Positions 18,986-26,122 of a stretch of 64,000 nucleotides of DNA are shown piece by piece. A model generated the notes under the pieces. That model saw nothing but the letters and a program-made list of their open reading frames with translations, ran no database searches and was not told where the DNA came from. A program made the position numbers and the translations under genes. Origin of the DNA: Zoogloea ramigera (GTDB lineage: Bacteria > Pseudomonadota > Gammaproteobacteria > Burkholderiales > Rhodocyclaceae); the NCBI RefSeq assembly GCF_006539865.1, contig NZ_BJNV01000002.1, positions 1-64,000 of the forward strand, in the 5' to 3' direction. How positions within the stretch are numbered: position 1 is the stretch's first letter; each line of letters starts with the position of its first letter.

Positions 18986-21900
18986 ATGCTCACTCAAGAT
19001 AATTTGGCCGATCTGCTGCACGCCCTCAGTTTCGAGAAAAAGGGGGTGATTCACCGTAAGGCGATCGGCGCTGCGGTTTTGGAAGTGAACTTCAAGACAA
19101 AGGAGATCACTTATCCCGAAGCCGCGGGCCTGGTCATCAATGAGCGCCAGACCTGCAACTTCGAAGCCAACGAAAATTTTGTTGTGCTCGAATGCGTCCA
19201 CCGTCTGCTGGAGAAGGGCTACAAACCTGAGCACATCGAACTGGAGCCCAAGTGGAAGGTGGGACGTGGCGCAAGCGGTGGCCGTGCAGACATTCTGATC
19301 AAGGACAACGATGGCCGCCCACTGCTGATCATCGAATGCAAAACGGCGGGAGGCGAGTTCAAGCGTGCGTGGAACAAGACTCAGCAGGATGGTGACCAAT
19401 TATTCAGCTACGCACAGCAGATCAGCGAAACCCAATTTCTGTGCCTGTATACCTCGGATCTGGATGCTGGTGCGGCCAGTTACACCAGTCACATCATCGC
19501 GCACCGCGACAACGAAAAATATCTGGCGGATAACCCGCTGCTCAAAAGCTTCAGATCGGTAACTGATGTGAAAGAGCGTCACGCTGTCTGGCGTGACACG
19601 TACAAGCTCGATTACACGACCAAGGGCATTTTCGAAGAAAACATTCAGCCCTACCACATCGGCAAAGACAAATATTCACTAGCTGACTTGCACGCCATCT
19701 CTGCCCGCGACCAGCAGAAGAAATACCACGAGTTTGCCACTATCCTGCGCCAGCACAATGTGTCGGGACGCGAGAACGCCTTCGACAAGCTGGTCAATCT
19801 GTTTCTGTGCAAGTTGGTGGATGAAATCGAGAACCCATCCGACTTGAAGTTTTACTGGAAGGGTGTTGCCTACGACACCCATTTTGACCTGATGGACCGC
19901 CTGCAGCAGTTGTACCAAGCGGGGATGGGAAAGTTTCTCGGGGAAGACATCACCTACATCAACCAGGGCGACGTCAACAACGCACTTCGATTCATCAAGC
20001 AGAACCCGGATGCCACGCAGCGCGCGGTATGGAATCTGTTCATTCAGCAGAAATTTTTCACCAACAACGATTTTTCGTTGATCGACGTCCACAACGAAAA
20101 GCTGTTCTACCAGAACGCCGAGGTGCTGCTGAAGATCCTGCAGATGTGGCAGGACATTCGCCTGACCGACCCGCACGGCCATAACCAGTTTCTGGGCGAT
20201 ATGTTCGAGGGCTTCCTCGATCAGGGCGTCAAGCAGAGCGAGGGGCAGTTTTTCACCCCCATGCCGATCTGCCGCTTCATCATGATGAGCCTGCCGCTGG
20301 CCTCACTCGTCCGGCGCAGCGTCACACCGCCCAAAGCCATCGATTACGCCTGCGGCGCAGGACACTTTCTTACCGAGCTGGCCTTGCAGCTCAAGCCCTT
20401 GGTGGAAACGCATCAGCCCGCAGCGGACCTTGCGGCGTATCACAAGGCCCTGTACGGCATCGAGAAGGAATATCGCCTCTCCAAGGTCGCCAAGGTATCG
20501 GCCTTCATGTACGGCCAGCAGGGTATCAACATTTGCTACGGCGACGGGCTGATCAACCAGCATGAGGCATTCCCGGACATCAAAGACGGAACCTTTGATC
20601 TGTTGGTCGCCAACCCGCCCTACAGCGTGCGCGGCTTTCTGGAAACGTTGCCGGAAGAGGAACGCAAGGCCTATACCCTGACCGAGACCATCAACGACTT
20701 CGAAACCTCCAACAGCATCGAAACCTTTTTCATCGAGCGCGCTAAGCAGTTGCTGCGCGCCGACGGCGTGGCCGCGATCATCCTACCGTCCAGTATCTTG
20801 TCCAACGGTGGCAGCGCCTACATTCGCACCCGTGAAATCCTGATCCAGTATTTCGACATCGTGGCCATTGCCGAATTCGGTAGCGGCACCTTCGGCAAGA
20901 CGGGCACCAACACCGTTACCCTGTTCCTGCGCCGCAAGAAAACCGCGCCGGACACTGCCGCGCACTACCGTGAACGCGTGGAAGAATGGTTCAAGGGCTG
21001 CGATGCCAGCAAGCGCAAGCAGGTCATCTACAAGGACGAGCACCTGATCGCCCGCTATGCCGCCCATATCAATGTGCCGTTGGATGATTACAAAACCCTG
21101 CTCAAGGGCGATCCGGAGGGTAGCTGGACCAAGCATCTGGAGGCCATCTACCTCGAAAAATTCAACACCAGCACCGAGGTCACCAATCTCTACAAGGCAA
21201 AATGGTTCAAGGCTTTGCCCCCGGCAGAGCAGGACGTCGAGATCAACAGACGCTACCTTGTCTTTGTCCAAACCATCGAACGCGACAAGCTCTATCACTT
21301 CGTGATGGCCTGCGATCAGCCCAATCCGGTGCTGATCATTCGCAGCCCGACCGAGACCAAGGCCATCAAGCAATTCCTCGGCTACGACTGGAGCTCGGCC
21401 AAGGGTGACGAGGGCATCAAGCTCATCAAGGATGCCCACGGGCGGCACCTCACACCGCTTTATGACGAGACCAATCGGGACAATACCGGGAAGCTCAATT
21501 TTCGCATTGCGGCGAATTTCAACGGAACGTTGGCGGCCATTCCAGCGGCGTTGGAGGGCGTGGCGCGGACGGCTCCTTTGGTGGAAATGCTGGACTTTTC
21601 TCGCCCTGTTTTTGAAAAGCAGATTTCTGTCACACCACAGGTGTCTGTTGCTTTGGTTTCAAAGTGGCCTGCCGAACGTCTTGGATCACTTGCCGAAGTC
21701 ATACCAGGTCAATCACCCGAATCTACCCATTACAACGACCAGAAAAAAGGACTGCCGTTTTATCAAGGCAAGAAAGACTTCGGCATAACAGAACTGCTTC
21801 CCCCGACCACTTGGACAACTCAAGTTACCAAGGAAGCAGTCAAGGGCGACATCTTGATGAGCGTCCGGGCTCCGGTGGGAGATGTGAACTTCTGCCCCCT

Positions 21901-22783
21901 AGATAAGATTTGTATCGGCAGAGGTCTGGCCGCGATTCGGCCAGGAGACAGGATCGACTCGAGATTCCTGTTTGAATTCATTGCTTGCAATAAAGAACTC
22001 TTCAAGGGGAAACAAGGAGCGACTTTCGAATCAATATCTGCGACTGATCTCCGTGAGAAAAAACTGCCGCTGCCGCCCAAGGAGGTCCAAATTGCGGCTG
22101 CCAAAGATTGTGTTGCCGTAGATGCAGATCGAAATGCATCAGAGGCTAGGATGGTGTCTGCAGAGAATGATCTCGTCAACGCTATAGCTGCCATTTATTC
22201 GTCCTCAGCACCAAGGGTGGAGATCGACAAAATCGCTACCAACGTTCATTACGGCCTAAACGAAGCCATGAACGAGGGCGGTGTCGGTTACAAGATTTTT
22301 CGCATGAACGAGATCATCCGTGGTCGGATGGTGGACAACGGCAGCATGAAGTGCGCCGACATCAGCGCCGAGGAGTTTGCCAAGTACAAGCTCAACAAGG
22401 GTGACCTGCTTTTCAACCGCACCAATAGCATCGAGCATGTGGGCAAGACCGGGCTGTTTGATCTGGATGGAGACTATTGCTTTGCCTCTTACCTCGTGCG
22501 CGTGGTGCCCGACACCGGGAAGGTGCTGCCGAAATTCCTGGAAAAGATGATGAATTCGTCAGCCTTCCAAACTGAGGCCAAGGGCAAGGCCTCCAAGTCC
22601 ATTAATCAGGCCAACATAAACGCGACGATAATGCGCAATATCAAGGTGCCCGTTCCTTCTTTGCCTGAGCAGAAAAAGTTCGTCGCCGAAATCGAGGCGC
22701 TGGAAAAGCAGATTGCCGAAGCCCAAGCGGTGATCGACGGCGCTGCCGCCCGCAAGCAGGCCATCCTGCAGAAGTACCTGTGA
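18986..22783 (+). CDS. single-chain restriction-modification protein (AloI-like type IIB/IIG)
   Basis: 1265 residues in one chain. The N-terminal nuclease domain has a PD-(D/E)XK-like core: Asp102 in GGRADILIKD and Glu117-Cys-Lys119 in LLIIECKT. A helical connector leads to an HsdM-type adenine methyltransferase with motif I DYACGAGHFL (about 452-461) and motif IV NPPY (543-546). Two HsdS-like target-recognition domains follow, beginning near residues 893 (WPAERLGSLAEVIPG) and 1076, each ending in a coiled spacer (PSLPEQKKFVAEIEALEKQI). Nuclease, methylase and two recognition domains without a helicase match AloI/CjeI-type enzymes, which cut on both sides of a bipartite site. GC is lower than in flanking genes, as expected for acquired DNA. 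Confidence 0.88.
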   Translation: MLTQDNLADLLHALSFEKKGVIHRKAIGAAVLEVNFKTKEITYPEAAGLVINERQTCNFEANENFVVLECVHRLLEKGYKPEHIELEPKWKVGRGASGGRADILIKDNDGRPLLIIECKTAGGEFKRAWNKTQQDGDQLFSYAQQISETQFLCLYTSDLDAGAASYTSHIIAHRDNEKYLADNPLLKSFRSVTDVKERHAVWRDTYKLDYTTKGIFEENIQPYHIGKDKYSLADLHAISARDQQKKYHEFATILRQHNVSGRENAFDKLVNLFLCKLVDEIENPSDLKFYWKGVAYDTHFDLMDRLQQLYQAGMGKFLGEDITYINQGDVNNALRFIKQNPDATQRAVWNLFIQQKFFTNNDFSLIDVHNEKLFYQNAEVLLKILQMWQDIRLTDPHGHNQFLGDMFEGFLDQGVKQSEGQFFTPMPICRFIMMSLPLASLVRRSVTPPKAIDYACGAGHFLTELALQLKPLVETHQPAADLAAYHKALYGIEKEYRLSKVAKVSAFMYGQQGINICYGDGLINQHEAFPDIKDGTFDLLVANPPYSVRGFLETLPEEERKAYTLTETINDFETSNSIETFFIERAKQLLRADGVAAIILPSSILSNGGSAYIRTREILIQYFDIVAIAEFGSGTFGKTGTNTVTLFLRRKKTAPDTAAHYRERVEEWFKGCDASKRKQVIYKDEHLIARYAAHINVPLDDYKTLLKGDPEGSWTKHLEAIYLEKFNTSTEVTNLYKAKWFKALPPAEQDVEINRRYLVFVQTIERDKLYHFVMACDQPNPVLIIRSPTETKAIKQFLGYDWSSAKGDEGIKLIKDAHGRHLTPLYDETNRDNTGKLNFRIAANFNGTLAAIPAALEGVARTAPLVEMLDFSRPVFEKQISVTPQVSVALVSKWPAERLGSLAEVIPGQSPESTHYNDQKKGLPFYQGKKDFGITELLPPTTWTTQVTKEAVKGDILMSVRAPVGDVNFCPLDKICIGRGLAAIRPGDRIDSRFLFEFIACNKELFKGKQGATFESISATDLREKKLPLPPKEVQIAAAKDCVAVDADRNASEARMVSAENDLVNAIAAIYSSSAPRVEIDKIATNVHYGLNEAMNEGGVGYKIFRMNEIIRGRMVDNGSMKCADISAEEFAKYKLNKGDLLFNRTNSIEHVGKTGLFDLDGDYCFASYLVRVVPDTGKVLPKFLEKMMNSSAFQTEAKGKASKSINQANINATIMRNIKVPVPSLPEQKKFVAEIEALEKQIAEAQAVIDGAAARKQAILQKYL

Positions 22784-22790
22784 GTAAGAG

Positions 22791-22812
22791 GTAAGTCCGA
22801 ATTCCTGTGTAA
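22791..22812 (+). repeat. 22-bp direct repeat left of the ATPase-DUF4276 pair
   Basis: Starts GTAAGTCCGAATTCC and ends TGTGTAA. It matches 24835-24856 at 18 of 22 positions in the same orientation. The two copies sit just outside the two-gene module. Confidence 0.55.
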
Positions 22813-22865
22813 ACTGAATCGCCCCGGTGTTTCTGTATCGCATGTTCTCGATGAAGGATGTTTGA

Positions 22866-24059
22866 ATGACCGCCATAACGCCACCCGATAAAACCAACCG
22901 GATTTGCTCGGTCACCATCGAAGGCTTTCGCAGCCTGAAGAACATCCGCAACCTGGAGCTGCCGCAGCTGACCGTGCTTATCGGGGCCAACGGTGCCGGC
23001 AAGTCCACGTTGATCCGCTTCTTCGAGATGCTGGGCTGGATGCTGAAGGCGAAGAACCTGCAGGAATTCGTGCTGCGCCACGGGGGAGGCGATGACCAGT
23101 TTTTCATGGGCGCGCGCAAGACACCGCGCATCCATGCCGAGTTGTGTCTGGAGACAGCATCCGGCCACAACGACTATCGGTTTGATCTGGCCCATGTCTC
23201 GGCCGGCGATACGGTCATGGTAATGAACGAGGCGATCCGCTTTGCACCAGGCCATATTCAGAATGAGGCGACATGGACAGAAATTGACGCGGTGGGCAAG
23301 GAGTCCGGCCTGCTCGACTGGACGACCAAGACCAAGACTGCCCAAACCATCGTCAGCCTGCTGCGGCAATGTTCCACCTATCAGTTCCACGATACCTCCA
23401 TCAACGCGGCCATTCACAACCGCTGGGATGTCACCGAGTCGTTCCGCCTGCGCTCCGACGGCGGCAACCTCGCGGCCGTGCTGCTGGGCCTGCGTAATAG
23501 CGACCGCAAACGCTACGAGCTGGTCGTGAAGCAGATTGGCCGTGTGCTGCCGACGTTCAAGGACTTTGTGCTGGAAGAAGAGGCCGGCAAGGTGCTGTTG
23601 CGTTGGGTGGGCCGTCAAAGCGACAAGGTCTTCGGCTCGCACCTCACGTCGGATGGGTCGCTGCGGCTGTTTTGCCTTTTGACCTTGCTGAACCTGCCGC
23701 CCGACCGGCTGCCCGACGTGATGTTCTTCGACGAGCCCGAGCTGGGCCTGCACCCCCATGCCATCACCCTGGTGGCCGAGATGTTCAAGCGCTTGTCGAA
23801 GAAGCGCCAGATCTTCATCGCCACGCAGTCGCCCTATCTGGTGGACTGCTTCGAGCTGGAAAACATCATCGTGGCCACCGCCAACAACGGCGAAACGGTG
23901 TTGCGCAACCTGCCGCGCGAGCACTACCAGCGCTGGCTGGACGAGGAGTATCAGCTCTCCGAGATTTGGTTGCAGCAAGCCACTGGCGGCGTGGCCTGGT
24001 TGGGTGACAAGCAGGCTGTCAAGCGGGTCGGGGCCCTGGATGCGGGGCGGGCCGAATGA
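22866..24059 (+). CDS. AAA/ABC-type ATPase of a two-gene defence-like module
   Basis: 397 residues of the AAA_21/RecF-SMC-like ABC ATPase group. Walker A GANGAGKST spans about residues 40-48 and the protein opens with the usual 'I.GFRSLKNI' strand. A degenerate signature region (SDGSLRLFCLLTLL), Walker B MFFDEPELGLHP and the switch segment IFIATQSPYLVD follow. There is no nuclease domain in this chain. The stop overlaps the next gene by ATGA, so the two are translationally coupled. OLD, PARIS and RloA-type phage-defence ATPases look like this. Confidence 0.85.
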   Translation: MTAITPPDKTNRICSVTIEGFRSLKNIRNLELPQLTVLIGANGAGKSTLIRFFEMLGWMLKAKNLQEFVLRHGGGDDQFFMGARKTPRIHAELCLETASGHNDYRFDLAHVSAGDTVMVMNEAIRFAPGHIQNEATWTEIDAVGKESGLLDWTTKTKTAQTIVSLLRQCSTYQFHDTSINAAIHNRWDVTESFRLRSDGGNLAAVLLGLRNSDRKRYELVVKQIGRVLPTFKDFVLEEEAGKVLLRWVGRQSDKVFGSHLTSDGSLRLFCLLTLLNLPPDRLPDVMFFDEPELGLHPHAITLVAEMFKRLSKKRQIFIATQSPYLVDCFELENIIVATANNGETVLRNLPREHYQRWLDEEYQLSEIWLQQATGGVAWLGDKQAVKRVGALDAGRAE

Positions 24060-24706
24060 TCCGGATTTGTGTCATCTGCGAAGGCCCCACCGAGGTGGAT
24101 TTCGTCAACCGCTGCCTGGAGCCCTATCTGCGGCCCAGCGGCGTCAGCGTCTACGGAACCGTGCTGAGCGCCCGGTCGGGGCGGCATCGTGGCGGGCGTG
24201 TCACCGTGGATCGGCTGGCCCACAAGATCTCACTGCACTACGGCGAGGCCGACCGCGTCTCCACGCTGGTGGACTTCTACGGTTTTCAAGACCGCGCCGG
24301 CCGTACCCGAGCCCAACTGGAAGCCGACATTGCCGCTGCCGCGCGGGCCATCACCACGGGCTACGACCCCCGCTATGTGCTGCCCTATGTGCAGATGCAT
24401 GAATTCGAGGGCCTGCTGTTCACCAACCCCGCAGACTTTGAATGGGCAGAAGACGGCTGGAGCGAAGACGTGAAAGCCGCGTTGATGGCGGTGGCGCAGG
24501 CGTTCCCGAACCCGGAGGACATCAACGACAGCCCGGAGACTGCGCCGTCCAAGCGCATTCTGAAAATCTTTCCCGACGGTACATATTCAAAGCCCGAACA
24601 CGGCCCATTGATCGCCGAGGCGACGGGCATCGCCGCCATTCGGGCCAAGTGCCCGGCCTTCAACGAGTGGGTAGAGAGACTTCAAGCCTGGGGAGGCGCA
24701 GCCTGA
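24056..24706 (+). CDS. DUF4276-family protein, Toprim-like effector partner
   Basis: 216 residues. The start MIRICVICEGPTEVDFVNRC contains the acidic EGxTE motif (Glu9, Glu13) that corresponds to the Toprim catalytic Glu. The DUF4276 signatures LVDFYGFQDR and YVQMHEFEGLLF follow. I believe this family belongs to the Toprim-like group, which would make it a metal-dependent nuclease or nicking subunit. Pairing with an ABC-type ATPase is the split arrangement of OLD-like defence systems. It overlaps the ATPase gene by 4 bp. Confidence 0.8.
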   Translation: MIRICVICEGPTEVDFVNRCLEPYLRPSGVSVYGTVLSARSGRHRGGRVTVDRLAHKISLHYGEADRVSTLVDFYGFQDRAGRTRAQLEADIAAAARAITTGYDPRYVLPYVQMHEFEGLLFTNPADFEWAEDGWSEDVKAALMAVAQAFPNPEDINDSPETAPSKRILKIFPDGTYSKPEHGPLIAEATGIAAIRAKCPAFNEWVERLQAWGGAA

Positions 24707-24707
24707 T

Positions 24708-24838
24708 ATGGCAACCAAAAAACAGGCTGGCCGAGTGGCTGCCAAAAGCGCAGCTTCCAGCAGGAGCTAGTCCTCAACCGGCTGGGTGCTGTGCCTTTTT
24801 CAGGGCAATACGCTGGCGGCACTCAAGTAGTGGGGTAA
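24708..24838 (+). pseudogene. truncated, frameshifted start of a further island gene
   Basis: The ATG at 24708 opens MATKKQAGRVAAKSAASSRS and stops. In another frame the text continues FQQELVLNRLGAVPFSG to TAA at 24836-24838. The 'QQELVLNR' wording resembles the first residues of large helicase-type proteins found in defence islands, so this looks like the first 40 codons of such a gene with a frameshift and the rest deleted. The break coincides with the 24835 repeat. Confidence 0.4.
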
Positions 24839-24856
24839 GTCTGAGTTTCTGTGCAA
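24835..24856 (+). repeat. 22-bp direct repeat right of the ATPase-DUF4276 pair
   Basis: Partner of 22791-22812 (18 of 22 identical, both ending CTGTG-Y-AA). It lies where the truncated gene stops, consistent with a deletion or insertion scar. Confidence 0.55.
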
Positions 24857-24908
24857 CGCTCCGCGTCGCAAGTTATCGCCAACACCACCCGGTATCAATG
24901 CGGCCCGC

Positions 24909-24944
24909 AAAAAAACTGGCGCCCCCTCGGGCGCCAGTTTTTTT
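24909..24944. terminator. bidirectional intrinsic terminator
   Basis: A-tract, stem ACTGGCGCC/GGCGCCAGT with a short loop, then a run of T. It serves the island genes on the plus strand and the small minus-strand gene that converges on it. Confidence 0.85.
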
Positions 24945-25001
24945 ATCCAACTCCACAACGCCGGCCACATCACCCGCCTTGCAGATCTGCACATCAACAC
25001 C

Positions 25002-25376
25002 TCACGCGCCGTTCCCGTCCGGCTTGCTTTGCCGCTTCGGGGGCTTGCGCTCGGAGGCTTTCTTGAGGCCGATGGAGGCGACTTCGTTGGAGTCGTTGCC
25101 GAACTGGGCGCGGACCTGGTTCTTGACGCTCTTGACGCGATCATGGCGCTCGTTCTGGAGGGCGAGGGTTTCGTCGCGGGCGGCGGCGTAGCTGTTGGCG
25201 AGGTGGAATTCGCGCTCTTCGGCGGCGGCTACGCGGGTCTGGAGATCGGTGAGGGCGGCGAGGGTGTCGGCGGGGTTGCTGGGGGCGTAGCCTTCGATCA
25301 CTTTGAGTGCGGTGATGCAGTCGAGGTCGGCTTGCAGGACTTCGGCGGACAGGCGACGATTAACGGCGTTGGGCAT
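25002..25376 (-). CDS. small charged helical protein of unknown function
   Basis: 124 residues beginning MPNAVNRRLSAEVLQADLDC. Residues 40-85 have strong heptad character (LAALTDLQTRVAAAEERE), suggesting a coiled coil. The C-terminal 35 residues are basic and polar, with the segment VASIGLKKASERKPPKR. The ribosome-binding site GGAGGA is excellent. No known domain is recognised. Its 5' side faces the 21-bp repeat array, which may therefore be its leader. Confidence 0.6.
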   Translation of the reverse strand: MPNAVNRRLSAEVLQADLDCITALKVIEGYAPSNPADTLAALTDLQTRVAAAEEREFHLANSYAAARDETLALQNERHDRVKSVKNQVRAQFGNDSNEVASIGLKKASERKPPKRQSKPDGNGA

Positions 25377-25533
25377 GGTTCCTCCGGTGGTGGGGTGGTT
25401 CAGGGTTTATTTGTTGTGACTAAAGATACTCCTTCGGCAAGGTGGTGCGCAATAGCAAAATTGAGTACGGGAAGGCCATGGGCATGGTGGGCCCTGTGTG
25501 CTTCGGGGGGGCGGGCGTTTGGGCCTGAGTGGA

Positions 25534-25974
25534 GCGGGTGAACGCCGTGATGGTGGGTGCATTTGCTTCCGTGAAGGGTGCACATCCTTCGAGGGCGGGT
25601 GTACTTGCCTTGGTGGTGGGTGCACTTCCTTGTGCGGTGCCTGCCAATGCTGTTGTGAAGCGTGCACTTCCTTCATGCAGGCATCGCAAGGCTGTTGTGA
25701 GCCGTCACACCATGATGTGCACGGGTGTACTTTGAGTTGTGACGGCTCACAACAGCCTTGCGATAGTTGCCATTCGAATGTGCAGGCATGTAATCAAGGG
25801 AAAAAACTATCGCAATCGTGTTGTCAGGCGTCACAACACGATTGTGATAGTTGCCATTCGAATTTACAGGCGTGTAATTGAGGGAAAAAGCTATCGCATT
25901 CGAGTTGTGAAGCGTCACAACAGGATTGTTATAGTTGCCATTCGAATGTGCAGGCTTGCAGGCAAGGAAAAAAC
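25534..25974. repeat. 21-bp-periodic, hairpin-rich repeat array 1
   Basis: Counted from 25555 the DNA divides into twenty successive 21-base units, with a degenerate one before. Units at 25765, 25849 and 25933 are near-identical (AGTTGCCATTCGAAT start), giving an 84-bp (4 x 21) higher-order repeat. Neighbouring units are often reverse complements of each other, so the array folds into many alternative hairpins. Two plus-strand frames stay open through most of it only because 21 is a multiple of three; their cysteine-rich or basic products look like by-products. From 25377 to 25533 nothing else was seen. Confidence 0.85.
25683..25764. repeat. 27-bp perfect inverted repeat inside array 1
   Basis: Left arm 25683-25709 and right arm 25738-25764 are exact reverse complements around a 28-base loop. 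Each arm spans parts of two 21-bp units. Confidence 0.9.
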
Positions 25975-26000
25975 TATCGTCGATGGCTGTGCGGGGGGTG

Positions 26001-26032
26001 TGTCGGGTTACGCTGCGCTAACCACGACCTAC
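26001..26032 (-). repeat. REP-like palindromic element, copy right of the island
   Basis: Reverse-oriented copy of 18599-18630. Read on the minus strand it starts GTAGGTCGTGGTTAGCGCAG, with one base changed and one inserted relative to the left copy. Confidence 0.75.
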
Positions 26033-26065
26033 GTGGGGGGAGGTGGGCGATGGGGCTGCGCCAGC

Positions 26066-26097
26066 AAAAACCCCCGGACACCTTGCGGAGCCGGGGG
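26066..26097 (-). terminator. terminator of the encapsulin operon
   Basis: On the minus strand, 25 bases after the desulfurase stop, stem CCCCCGG/CCGGGGG with a 13-base loop is followed by TTTTT. Confidence 0.85.
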
Positions 26098-26122
26098 CGG
26101 GTGGGTTTGCTAAAACTGCCGC

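Noticed and set aside
18986-22783. Complete type I restriction system
   Set aside because: There is no helicase-bearing HsdR; nuclease, methylase and specificity parts are in one chain, which fits type IIB/IIG better.
25498-25881. Cysteine-rich 127-residue frame with heptapeptide repeats
   Set aside because: A 21-bp repeat keeps frames open automatically; several frames over the array are open, there is no good start signal, and the hairpin design explains the DNA better.
25534-25974. CRISPR array
   Set aside because: No constant repeat separated by unique spacers; the period is 21 bp, units vary and invert, and no cas genes are present.
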